Assembly: GCF_016808335.1 (NCBI RefSeq)
Contig: NC_053138.1
Span: 55,706,951-55,770,950, forward strand
DNA: 64,000 nucleotides
Reading direction: 5' to 3'
Origin: Panicum virgatum
Lineage: Eukaryota > Streptophyta > Magnoliopsida > Poales > Poaceae
The notes below the pieces were generated by a model. It ran no database searches. It was not told the DNA's origin and was given only the letters and a program-made list of their open reading frames with translations. This document shows, in pieces, positions 11,149-21,986 of the stretch; the stretch's first letter is position 1, and each line of letters opens with the position of its first letter. The position numbers were made by a program, and so were the translations under genes.

Positions 11149-11504
11149 GGTGCAATTATCGAACTGGTGAAAGCACCGTGAAAATAAACTAAAAAGGTCT
11201 TTAAAAAATTCTGAAAAAAATCATGAATGTACATCTCGGTCTACCCCATCTACATATAAAATTTTCTGATCAAATTCATTTTACTCTAACAGTTACAAAA
11301 AAGACAAATTTGGGCTGCATTTGAACGTTAATGATTGTCAGAAAATTTGTCTTTTTTTAACTGCAAGTGTAAGATGAATTTGTTCGTAGAAATTTATATA
11401 TAGATGGAGTAGACCAAGATGTACATTCATAATTTTTTTCAGAATTTTTTAAAGACCTTTTTAGTTTGCTTTTACTGTGCTTTCACCAATTCGGTGATTG
11501 GACC
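11149..11504. mobile_element. Long-TIR MITE
   Basis: About 356 bp, nearly a full palindrome. The first ~150 bp (GGTGCAATTATCGAACTGG onward) is the reverse complement of the last ~150 bp with scattered differences, including the matching AAAGGTCTTT and GAATGTACATCT segments. It ends only 22 bp upstream of the start codon of the MOSC gene, so it would form part of that gene's promoter or 5' UTR. Its superfamily is not resolved and no clear target duplication was found. Confidence 0.65.
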
Positions 11505-11526
11505 TCCCCTGCGGCCACCCGACCCA

Positions 11527-14439
11527 ATGGAGAAGGCTGCCTCATTCCTCTCCTCGCTTCTCGCCGGCGGCGGCGATGCCAAGGCGCTGGCGGCCACGGT
11601 GACGTCCGTCCTCGTGTACCCCATCAAGTCTTGCAGGGGCATCTCCGTGCCCCAGGCCCCCATCACCGCCACTGGTACCTTGCCTCCGCTAGCTGCTCCA
11701 TTTATCCATCTCGTCCTCTTCCTTGACTCGCTCGAGATGACGCCTGCTTTCTCTTACTCCGCATTGATCCTGGCGCAGGGTTCCGGTGGGATCGGCAGTG
11801 GATGCTCGTCAACTCCAAAGGGCGAGGCTGCACCCAGAGGGTGGAGCCCAAGCTCGCGCTCATCCAGCCCAGGTAGAGTTGCCGCCGGAGGCCTTCGCCG
11901 AGGACTGGCAGCCCACGGCCCCACGCCCGACGACCACATGGGTATGGGGTTGCTGCTCAATTTCCCAGTTCTCTGATTCTCTCCGTGAACCCTCCACAAG
12001 ACAACAGCTACGGGTACAGTGACAAGTGCCTGTTGATTTGTGTAGTGTTCAGTGGAATGTAACTGCGTATTCCCTGCTAACCACAACAAGTCAACAACAA
12101 ATTGATAAAGTACAAAAAAAAGTCAACTGCACAGCATAACTAATTGTGCAATCTTTACTACAAGAAATTGAAACATATGTGCACAAAATGAGAACCGGAA
12201 CTACAGCTAGTTTTACTTGCCCTTCTAGCATTTCAAGCACACCTCTTGCTTCCAATTGATTGGCTGTTATTCAATAGGCATTAGCCTTTTATTTTCATTT
12301 TACACAGGACAAAAATCCTAAAGTTGCCATTTTTATTCAACCCACTACATGCTGCGGTTGTCCGAGCACCTGGAATGGAACCATTGAAGATCCCTCTTGC
12401 TTTCAGAATGCGCCACAATCTATGATGTTTCTGTTTGGGAGTGGTCTGGATCTGCTTATGATGAAGGACCCGAAGCAGCCGAGGCTGTGTTTAGATCCCT
12501 GGAAAACGGGTAGAAAATGTCACATCGTACACTGTAGCACACTGTAGCACTTTTCATTTGTTTGTGGTAAATATTGTCATACCATGACCTAACTAGGCTT
12601 AAAAGATTCGTCTCGCAACGTACATCAAAACTATGCAATTAGTTTTTTTATTTACTTACATTTAGTACTCTATGCATGGGTCATTTGCTATATTTAATGT
12701 TTCGATGTGATTTCGATGTGATGAAAAGTTTGGAAAGTTTGGAGGAGTTTGGGGATCTAAACACACCCCGAGTGGTTTTCCACTTTCCTTGGGAACCCAA
12801 CTCGACTGGTGCGCTTTAAAGAAGGTACAGACCGTTGTTTCCATCAAACCTTTCCACTTGCCTAAAATTATTTTGCTAGATGAGATCTTCTTTTTTTGAA
12901 AATTCTAGATGAGATCTTCTATGGTATTTATGGAGACATTTGATTTTTCTATATGTTCTTAACAGAGTCTGAAACTAGACTGACCGACCCTGACTACGCA
13001 CGAGGTTACAAAGTCATGTTTTCTGATGGCTTCCCTTTTCTGATAACCTCCCAGGTGTTGTTCTTCATTCTATTTTGTGGTTTCCGGATGACCAACTATC
13101 TGCAAATGTTGCAAAAAAAAAATTACCTCACAATCCAAGTTTATTTTTAGGGCTCATTGGATGCGCTAAATGAGAAACTTGAAGAGCCTGTACCAATTAA
13201 CCGCTTCAGACCAAAGTGAGCTGCGCATATTGCGTGATTGTATTTTCTGAATAACTTCTTTAAGGATAATTGGTGTGGTTGATAACTATAACAGTTACTT
13301 TGTGGAGCATTGACCAATCGAATTTGTAATTCCTGTGCTTGCTTTAATTCTTATTAAATTAATTTCTTTTGACAGTATTTTAGTGGAGGGATGCCACCCA
13401 TATGCAGAGGATCTATGGAAAACAATAAAGATAAACAAGCTAACATTTCGAGGTGTGAAGTTATGCGGCCGTTGCAAGGTAAACATACTTTTTTTAAAAT
13501 AAATCCACCTACATATTTTGTTGATCAAAATGGAGGCTGTAAAAAGCATTGTTATCCCAAACATCCCTGGCATACCAGGGTGGAGTTCACGTCAGAGAGG
13601 TGGATCATTATGTATGAACAAGGTAAAAGTACTCTAGCTGCGAAGATAATTATGAAATGCCTATGTGAAAAGAAACATGGTAGTTAATAGGAAGTTCAGT
13701 GTCTCAACAAGCTTGTATGATTGGAGATCAACTGAATTGTTACTCTGTAAATTATCCTTTCTTTTCTTTTCTTTTTCTTCTTTGCATTGTAAAATCAGAG
13801 ACAAAACTATGGTCCTAGGTTGTGGCTTTAAATTTTTTATTTACTGCATGGTTACATCATCTATTGAATTATGTGATAATGTAAGTAAGTTGATAGCTAA
13901 TAATAGTTAGTTCTGCACTTATGAGGTAATCTTTGTAAAATTGTCATATAATTCATGCTGACTACAATTTCCTGGAACATAGAAACCAATAAGTTCAGTA
14001 CTACAATGTGCATTGTTTACATGGGCAAGCCAATTATATAGATAAAACTTACAGTTTATTCACTCTGTGCTGGCCGATTCAGGTGCCTACAATCAATCAA
14101 TACACTGGAATACCTACCCCTACTGAACCAACTGAAACGCTGCAGAAATATCGGTCCGGAGAAGTGCTGCTTCCAAGCCACAAAAATAAACGTCAGGTGA
14201 TTTGTCACTCGCGATCTTATATGTGCCATTTATTACTCCATCATGCTCATCAAATAGGTTAACAATGTCCTAAATCATTGAACATCCATGGTTTTGATCG
14301 ATTTCTGTAGGTGTACTTTGGGCAAAATGCAGTCTGCAAGGAATCCCTGTCAGCTAATGGCGAAGGAAGGATCATCAAGGTTGGCGATCCTGTTTATGTC
14401 ACGCAGTCATTCTCTTCATCTGGTGAAGTGCCAGCCTGA
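11527..14439 (+). pseudogene. MOSC-domain protein (mARC / molybdenum-cofactor sulfurase C-terminal type), decayed
   Basis: Related proteins bind molybdenum cofactor and reduce N-hydroxylated compounds. Exons inferred: 11527-11674 (start, VLVYPIKSCRGI), 11779-11941 (FRWDRQWMLVNSKGRG), about 12355-12824 (VVRAPGMEPLKIPL, DVSVWEWSGSAYDEG, FLGNPTRLVRFKE), 12966-13054, 13151-13215 (EPVPINRFRP), 13376-13478 (ILVEGCHPYAEDLW, KLCGRCK), 14083-14196 and 14311-14439 (KVGDPVYV, stop). Exons 4-8 join in frame with good splice sites. Exon 2 shows two apparent insertions, about 5 bp near 11869 and about 8 bp near 11918. Exon 3 has a frame slip near 12409, a weak acceptor (CG where AG is expected near 12354), and a 286-bp MITE between the Glu and Trp codons. 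Together these indicate a pseudogene. Confidence 0.78.
12483..12768. mobile_element. Tourist-like MITE inside a MOSC exon
   Basis: 286 bp with ends GGCTGTGTTTAGATCC and GGATCTAAACACACCC (imperfect inverted repeats), flanked by a 3-bp CGA duplication (12480-12482, 12769-12771). Removing the insert plus one CGA restores GCC GAG TGG, the Ala-Glu-Trp expected in the protein. This confirms both the boundaries and that the target was coding sequence. Confidence 0.88.
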
Positions 14440-15270
14440 GTGACTGAATCAGGGCTACCTAACAACCACTTCTACTCTGTTGCGTGTGCAAAATACCATG
14501 AACTGTATATTCAACACGGATCTTAGTGATGTACATGTGTGTCTGTTCGCAATCAAAGCCTGTCTGACAGAACTTCAGACATGCTGGTTGCCCAAAGAAA
14601 TTCATATACTCCTTTGAATCCATTCAAACAATTAATCTTTTATGGAGTCGGCGATGCATTATGACTGTCCCAATGTGATTAGGAAGGCAGCTGTCAGTTG
14701 TATTCTAAGAAATCTGTATCTCATTCCTTTTGCTGTCAGACTACAATCAATCATCTTCTGAAGCTGATGTCAGTGCTTCCCATGAACCTTCGAATCTGTC
14801 TAGTGAAAGAAGAGGAGAGAAATCACTGTGCGCTCGCCTGGTAGCGTCAGAGCTTGCGGCGCGGAAGTTCATCATGGCTGGCGGCGGCGGCGCGGTCTGG
14901 TTCTCCATCTCCCTCGTCTCCAACATTCCTGTTATCGGTTGTGTATGGTGGGTTTCGGGATGGAGAGACCGTCGGCGGCGAAGCCGCGGGGCGCGGGCTC
15001 GCGGATTCTGGCTCGAGGTCAATGACCGGTTCGGCCATCGCGAGATCACGCCACCGTGGTGAAGTACGGCGAGTCGGAGCCCACGATTTACAAGAATCTT
15101 TATTTGTCATGCCACCCTAATATTTGCAGTAAACCCCCTCATTTGGATAGCGATTAATAATTGTGATCCAATTTAGAGGGGTATGCGTAAATATGATCCG
15201 GGAATTTTTACAAACCTCCTAATTTGGATGACATTTAAGAATCGTGATCCAATTTAGGTTACAAAAGTCG
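14440..15270. other. MOSC 3' flank and an unassigned GC-rich stretch
   Basis: 14440-14740 is probably 3' UTR. At 14820-15062 a GC-rich segment has an open frame on + (ATG at 14874, then Gly-Gly-Gly-Gly-Ala-Val-Trp) that matches nothing I recognise and looks like a captured gene fragment. The remainder is AT-rich and no gene is called. Confidence 0.35.
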
Positions 15271-15800
15271 GAAACTAAACTGGTTGACCCTGACTACCCA
15301 AGAGGTTACAAAGTCATGTTTTCTGATGGCTTCCTTTTCTGATAACCTCACAGGTGTTGTTTTCATTCTATTCTGCGGTTTTCCAGTTGAGCACACTATC
15401 TGCAAATGTTGCTAAACAGAAGACTTTACCTCACAATGCAAGTTTTTATTCAGGTTAAGCGGCAGCCAACGATGACGTTTGAGTTGTGGAGTTTGCGAGG
15501 ACTGAGTTGTGCGCATTGTCTGGAATTTTAGCTTAATGTTTGGGGTGTGTTTGAGTGGTGTGATATGTTTGTTGAGAGGTTTGGAGTTGGGTTGTTGCGT
15601 TTTCGATTTTACTATATTGCTCAATCTGAGCTTTCATTTTTTTAATATAATCAGCAGCTCTCCTACCCGGTTTGTTTTAATAAAAAAGTTTATTCAGGTT
15701 AACTGATGTGCTAAACGAGATTCTTAAAGAACCTATACAAATGAACTGATTCAGACCACAGTGAGCATGACGCATATTCAGACCAAAATTCAGTGGTCCG
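15271..15800 (+). pseudogene. Partial second copy of MOSC exons 4 and 5
   Basis: 15271-15350 repeats MOSC exon 4 (the PDYPRGYKVMFSDGF segment), and 15350-15440 repeats the following intron. 15701-15765 repeats exon 5 (LNEILKEPIQMN). The copy is diverged: a base loss near 15340 and a stop in the exon 5 equivalent rule out function. It lacks the upstream and downstream exons, so it is a partial tandem duplicate about 2.3 kb downstream of the parent. A short non-LTR insert splits its intron-exon border. Confidence 0.8.
15459..15686 (+). mobile_element. Short 3'-truncated non-LTR retroposon (LINE-like)
   Basis: About 228 bp flanked by a 16-18 bp direct repeat (AGTTTATTCAGGTTAA at 15687-15702; the left copy at 15441-15458 has two extra T). 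It ends in a short A-rich tail (AATAAAAA). The preceding AATATAATCAGCAGCTCTCC resembles 3' ends of grass L1-type elements as I remember them. The family assignment is an inference; the target duplication is directly visible. Confidence 0.65.
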
Positions 15801-15810
15801 ACAAGCTTGG

Positions 15811-17490
15811 TGTAACGAACATGGCCCCATTAGCCTATTTCTTATGATTTTGGTGATCAAATGACAACACGATCATGGGACTAACAAGTTTGCCAAGTGA
15901 ATCATATTAGGTCCCAAGGATGAATACAAAGCCCAAGCAAAACAAGGATCAAAGAAAGAAACTTAAACTGGTGCTCAAAATTTGATCAAATAAGATGGAC
16001 TTCTGGATATTCTTGTAGACAATTTCATAAGCTTTCCATAGAGTCCAATATCATCAAAATCGGAGATCTGAGTAAAAAGTTATGATCAAAACATGAAGAA
16101 GTTGATTTTTGTGAGACACCGGTTAAACCGATGCCGTATCACCGGTTAAACCGATGCTCAAAATTTGGTCAAATAATATGGACTTCTGCAGAATCTTGTA
16201 GAGCATTTTATAAGCTTTCCATAGAGTACAAGATCATCGAAATTGGAGGTCCGAGTAAAAAGTTATGATCAAAACATGAAGAAGTTGATCTTTGTGAGAC
16301 ACCGATTAAACCGATGCCATATCACCGGTTAAACCGGTGCTCAAAATTTGATCAAATGAGATGGACTTCTGTAGAATCTTGTTGACCATTTCACAAGCTT
16401 TTCATAGAGTACAAGATCATTGAAATCGGACTTCGGAGTTGAGAGTTATGACCAAAATACGAAGCACCATAAAGTTGTGACCGGTTATTCCGATGCCTAT
16501 AAAAAAGTCATCGGTGCAATGCACCGTACTATTGTCCAGAGAGCGTGTTTTTGGCTCCAGGAAGTTTCTTTAGCCCCGGTTATTCCGATGTTATCATCGG
16601 ATTAACCAGTGGTACCATAATTCAGCTTACCGAGTTTGTTAGAAAGGACCAACGGCTAGTTCAAGCTATTAGTGACCGGTTATTCCGATGACTTGGCACC
16701 GATTAAACCGATGCTTATGCAGAAAAGTCTCCAATGGCTACAAACGGCTACTTTAAGTTGGAGGCTATATATATGCCTCACCCCGGCCATTTCAAGATTG
16801 CTGGAGTTTAAGGAGACCCCATACACAATACACATTGAAGAACACCTCCAAGCCACCCAAATGCTTAGTGATCAAATCTTTAGTCCTTAGCACATCTTGT
16901 GAGTGTTAGTGCTAGTTTAGCTCTTGAGAGAGTGAGTGAGCAAGGTGTTGTACCTTGTGTTGTGGTTCTAAAGTGAACCAACATTATATCTTGGTGCGCC
17001 GAACCCTTGGAGCATTGGTGGCTCGCCGGCACGTCAGCGACCCCCCGGCTTGGTGTGGAGCGGCATCGACAAGCTTTGTGTGGGGGACGTGGAGACCCCT
17101 ATCCTTCGTGGAGAAGCTCCTTAGTGGAAAGCGGGGCCAAGGTGACCGCGGTGACTTGGCAAGTCTTGGTGGCAAGTCAAGAAGAGTCCCGGAATAGACT
17201 TGGTGGCCGAGAAGCGATACTCTTGATTATGTGCTTCAACAACATGAAGTAGGGGTGGCTTAGTGCCTAACCGAACCACGGGATAAATTCTCGTATCGAG
17301 AGTTTGCTTTCTCTCACCCCCTATTTACGTTTCTGCATTTAATACTTGCAACTTGTGTGCCTTTACATTCTTAGTGTAGTATCTTGCTAGAATTGGCTAT
17401 AGGTTGCAAACTTTTTTTGGGACGAGGGTTTCACACTAGATGAACCGTAGTTGTATGTTTAGATAGCATGTTTTAGGTTAAGTTTTCCAA
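15811..17490 (+). repeat. Truncated Sirevirus-type LTR
   Basis: Starts TGTAACGAACATGGCCCC and parallels the complete solo LTR at 52555-54134: the GATTTTGGTGAT segment, CACATTGAAGAACACCTCC, the ACCCCGGCCA region, CGTGGAGACCCC and GGATTGGCTATAGG. The last ~100 bp of the family LTR are missing; similarity stops near 17490, where GC-rich gene sequence begins. It contains a 183-bp tandem repeat and many ACCGGTTAAACCGATG motifs. No matching internal region is attached. Confidence 0.8.
15974..16470 (+). repeat. 183-bp tandem repeat inside the LTR
   Basis: Units begin with CTCAAAATTTGATCAAAT at 15974, 16157 and 16340, a spacing of 183 bp, giving just under three copies. Each unit carries AAAAGTTATGATCAAAACAT or a variant and ends in ACCGGTTAAACCGATG-type motifs. 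The related solo LTR at 52555 lacks this array, so it is a lineage-specific expansion. Confidence 0.85.
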
Positions 17491-17637
17491 TTCAAAACCC
17501 AGCGCGGCGGCGCTCGCTCGACGTCTCCCCAACCGCCGCGTCCATCCCGCTCCGCCGCCCTTCTTCCTCCTCTCTTCGCCCATCCATTTCCTCCAATTTT
17601 CCACCCCGCGTCTGGTCGAAACCCTCCCCATCCAACA

Positions 17638-17897
17638 ATGTCGACGAGCACGCCTCTGCTTGGGGCATACAGCGCCCAGCAGCCCAGCACCATGGCCGCG
17701 GCTCTCCCACGCCACCTGCACGGCGGACCGCTGGCCGACGCCGCCATGGCACTAGCGGATTTTGCCCGCGCGTACTCCGCCTCGTCGGCCGACTCCGACG
17801 CCGCCGCGAGGCTCGCCGACGCGGCCTCTCTTTCGTCACCGCCGCTGTCGTCGACAGCTCGGCCCAGTCGGCCTCCCTTGAGGTTGGGGCCGTTGTC
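17638..17897 (+). pseudogene. Small membrane-protein gene 1, 5' part (split by Gypsy DNA)
   Basis: A GC-rich 5' UTR precedes the ATG at 17638, and the frame encodes an Ala-rich protein with PLADAAMALADFARAYS and ADSDAAARLADAA. From about 17828 a frame shifted by two bases (SFVTAAVVDSSAQSASLEVG) looks more protein-like and leads naturally into the hydrophobic exon at 29955, so one base may have been lost. At 17898 the reading is cut by a Gypsy LTR. The family is not recognised. The truncated LTR upstream lies about 150 bp from the ATG and replaces most of the normal promoter. Confidence 0.55.
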
Positions 17898-19140
17898 TGT
17901 GACGGAACCGCCAAATTAAAACTCTAAATTAAGCATAATGGCCGCCATTTGAACACATCGGGTGTATTAGCTTAATGGTTTAATTTGACGGTCCTTTCTC
18001 AACCCACGGCCCGATCGAAACAACACTGGTAGTCCCACGCGAAGGCGGGCGCAGATGGTACAAGCACAACATATACTTGAAAATACAACAATAACATGCG
18101 ATAGAGCTTTAGGTTTTACAAACCGAGTTCAAATACACAATAACTTACATAATTTGCATCATCAAATAATTTACAATCTTCACAAGAGAGTAGCCAAAGT
18201 TCAAATGTAGAAGAAACTACAAAACACTACTCCAACCGGCTCTGCTTGCCTGCAACCGGTCAGACCGGTTCACCCAACCGGTCAGACCGGTTCACCCAAC
18301 CGGTCAGACCGGCCTGCATGAACAACCCCACGTAGACACCGGTCAGACCGGTCCCTCCGACCGGTCAGACCGGTCCAACAAAAATAGACAGGTTGCACAC
18401 TCTGCCCACAAGTGTGCAACCCAACAAAACTCCTAGCTTAAGGGTCTCGATCCACCACTTCCCACCCCTCTGCATCACAGCGGATAAATTTGACACAGCA
18501 GGGGCAGAAATCCACGTTTGGGTGCCCTGAAATAAAAAATTGTGGCAACAAACTCTGAGCAACTAATACTCAGCAAGACCTACCCGGACCAACAACTGGA
18601 ATCCTTGGCACGGCGAAAATCACCCACCAATTGCAAAACTCTCCTAGGAACTAATTCAGGGGTGCATTTGGACGTGTTTGACCAGAGGGAATCGCCTAGA
18701 ACGGGAGATCGACCATCACACGCAAAAATACCTTGGATGAGTTTTTCCCCCGCGAAGAACTTAGGATCCACGTCTTTCCAGGGAGGAGCTCATGGAGAGG
18801 ATGATCCTTGACCCCGATTTGCAGCTCCCCAAGCCTTACAATGGAGTTTGGAGTGAGGGGTTAGGGAGTGAGGGTTTGGGAGAGGGGAGCTCGGGAGAGA
18901 GAGGGAGTTGGCGTGGTGAGGATGAGTGAACTGGTGAGGCAGAGAGAGAGTGGTTTAAATGATGTGGGGCCCATAAATAATTGGCCCAGGTTTAACCGGC
19001 CAGACCGGTTGTCCCGACCGGTCAGACCGGTCCGGCCCAAACTGGCAGGAACAAAATTTGACTTGGTGATTTGTCGCGTGAGTTTAAACTAATGACCGTG
19101 ATTAACTTAATTACACATGATTAACACCTGAGGTGTTACA
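17898..19140 (-). repeat. Gypsy LTR-A, short form (3' LTR)
   Basis: 1243 bp. In element orientation it begins TGTAACACCTCAGGTGTTA, itself a hairpin, and ends CGTCACA. A polypurine tract (AGGGGGAAGGAC on -) adjoins it at 19141. It contains several ACCGGTCAGACCGGT repeats (18258-18375, 19000-19032). Relative to the other copy it lacks about 1.39 kb near 18585. Confidence 0.85.
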
Positions 19141-19213
19141 GTCCTTCCCCCTAAAAGAAATCTCATCCCGAGATTTATAGTGTGGATACTAATTTGAAGT
19201 GAGGAAAGTGTAG

Positions 19214-21986
19214 TTAGGTACCTCGATGAGTATTTAGAAACTCCGGATAGTTGGACTCAAGAAACTCTTTTGTTTCCCAGGTGGCTTCTCGCTCGGAGTG
19301 ATTACTCCACTGGACTTTGTAGAAATGGTTGATTTGATTTCGAGTGACCCGAGTCTTGTGATCAACAATCTTCATCGGATGCTCTGGAACACGAAGGCAT
19401 TTCTTGAGCTGGGAAACATGAAAAATATTGTGGATTGCCGATAAACGTGGGGGAAGTTCCACATGATATGCCACTGGTCCACAATGCTCTATAATAGGAA
19501 ATGGCCCAACATAGCGAGGTGCTAGCTTGCCCCTTACATCAAACCGCTGCACACCCTTCATCGGAGATACCCGAAGGTAAACATGATCACCTATCTCAAA
19601 TATTAGAGGCTGGCGTCTTTTATCTGCACAACTCTTTTGGCGGGAATGGGCAATTCTCAGATTTGCCTGAATACGGCATACTTGCTCTTCCGCTTCACCA
19701 ACCATATCAGGTTCAAAAAAATTTCTTTCTCCAGCTTCTGACCAATTCACTGGAGTTCTACACCTTCGCCCATATAATGCCTCAAAAGGAGCCATTCTGA
19801 TGCTCTCTTGATAGCAATTGTTATAGGCAAACTCGGCTAAAGATAGACATTCATCCCATTTCTGGCTGTAGGTGAGTGCGCATGCTCTGAGCATATCCTC
19901 CAGAATTTGATTGATTCTTTCTGTCTGACCATCGGTCTGAGCATAATAGGTTGAACTGCGGATCAGTTGAGTACCCAAAGCGGCATTAAATTATTCCCAG
20001 AACCGTGCAATGAATTGTGCACCACGGTCCGAAATGATGGTCTTTGGAATCCCATGAAGGCTCACAATATAGTCCATATATAGCTGGGCATAATGCTTCG
20101 CTGTATGTGTGGTCTTTACTGGTAGAAAATGTGCTGACTTAGTGAGACAATCCACAATAACCCATATCGAATCATACCCCTTTGAAGTTTTGGGTAAGCC
20201 GACAATGAAATCGATACTGATATCCTCCCACTTTTAGGATGGAATACTCAAGGGGCTGCAAAGGGCCGCCTGATCTCAAATGGCTCGCCTTAACCCCTCT
20301 GCAGGTGTCACACTCGGACACATATTTAGCAATTTCCCTTTTCATTCTTGTCCACCAGAAACGCTGCTACATGTCTTGGTACATTTTATTGCTGCCTGGG
20401 TGGATGGAATACCTAGAGAGATGGGCTTCATCAAGAATCTGCTTTCGTAGCTCCAAGTCCTTAGGTACCACCAGGCGACTATTAAACCACAAAACACCCT
20501 CACTATCCTAACAAAAACATGCCGCATTCGGATCATTTTCTACCAGCCTCTGTCTAATCTTCTCCATGCCAGCATTATTTTTCTGAGCATCCACAATTTG
20601 ATCCCGAAGTATAGGTGTGAGGGTAATATTAGCAAGTGTGCCTTCAGGTACAATAGTCAGATTTAATTTCTCCATTTCCTGACATAAGGTTGCATGCACC
20701 GCCGCGGCTGAGATGCAACTGCAACTAGCTTTGCGACTCAATGCATCGGCCACAACATTAGCCTTGCCCGGATGATAATGAATCTCCAGGTCATAATCCT
20801 TAATTAACTCTACCACCGTCTCTGGCACAAATTTAGCTCACTCTGGGTAAAAATATACTTGAGACTCTTGTGGTCTGAGTATATATGAACAGGATTGCTC
20901 AGAAGATAATGACGCTAGATCTTCAATGCATGCACTACTACTGCCAGTTCCATGTCATGGGTGGCATAATTTTCCTCATGCCGGCGGAGTGCTCGGGAGG
21001 CATAATCAATCACTCGCTGATCCTGCATAAGGACGCAACCTAGGCCCGTCCCTGATGCATCACAACAAGTATTAATGGCCGAAAAATATCCGGCGAAGAC
21101 AAACAGGGATGAGAACGTAGCCGAGACCCGTAACTGATGCATCACAATACACATCAAAAGGCCGGGTAATATCTGGCTGAGCGAGGATAGGAGTAGACGT
21201 CAGAAGTTTTCTCAGAGTCTGAAAAGCCTGCTCACATCTGTCGTCCCAATTAAATCTCACCCCATTTTTGAGTAATTCAGTCATGGGTCTAGTAATTTTT
21301 GATAACTCCGGCACAAACCGGCGATAATACCCTGCTAGCCCAAGAAAACTCCGAATCTCTGAAACAGACTCTGGAGTCTTCCAATTTAATACATCTTGAA
21401 TTTTGCTGGGGTCCACAGAAATACATGCCTAAGAGATAATATGGTCCAAGAATTGAACCTCTTTGAGCCAGAATTCACATTTGCTAAATTTGGCATATAA
21501 CTTGTGCTCTCTGAGACGCTGGAGAACAATGCGAAGATGCTCGGCATGTTCTTCTTCATTCTTGGAATATATAAGAATGTCGTCAATAAAAACCATGACA
21601 AACTTATCCAGTTCAGACATGAATACCGAGTTCATAAGGTACATGAAGTGAGCAGGGACATTTGTCAGCCCAAATGACATAACCAGATACTCATAGAGCC
21701 CGAATCAAGTAGAGAAGGCCGTCTTGGGAATATTCTCAGCTCTGATTTTTATCTGATGATAACCAGAGCGGAGGTCAATCTTGGAAAATACTTTGGCCCC
21801 GACTAACTGATCAAATAGAATGTCAATTCGAGGCAGAGTATATTTATTCTTGATTGTGACGGCATTCAAAGGCCGATAATCCACGCACATCCTGAGGCTT
21901 TGATCTTTCTTTTTAACAAAGAGTGCAGGACAGCCCCAAGCCGAAGTGCTAGGATAGATATAACCCTTATCAAGCAACTCCTGCAA
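19214..21986 (-). pseudogene. Gypsy pol: RT, RNase H, integrase and chromodomain, degenerate
   Basis: In element orientation: RT motifs [33 protein letters not shown] and [11 protein letters not shown] (intact YxDD equivalent, near 21590), then the RNase H DAS motif, the integrase zinc-binding part and catalytic segments (SIDFIVGLP, ISDRGAQF, YYAQTDGQTERIN). The end is a chromodomain-like tail (HFYKVQWSNH..ATWETKEFLESNYPEF, 19214-19330). Domain order and the tail place it in the chromoviruses, probably the Tekay/Del clade. Stops break it near 21428, 21700, 20505 and 19980, so it is not coding-competent. Confidence 0.87.

Noticed and set aside
15811..17490. Considered as a non-autonomous DNA transposon because of its many internal dyads
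   Set aside because: Its left end and internal order match the solo LTR at 52555-54134, which has LTR ends and a 5-bp target duplication.
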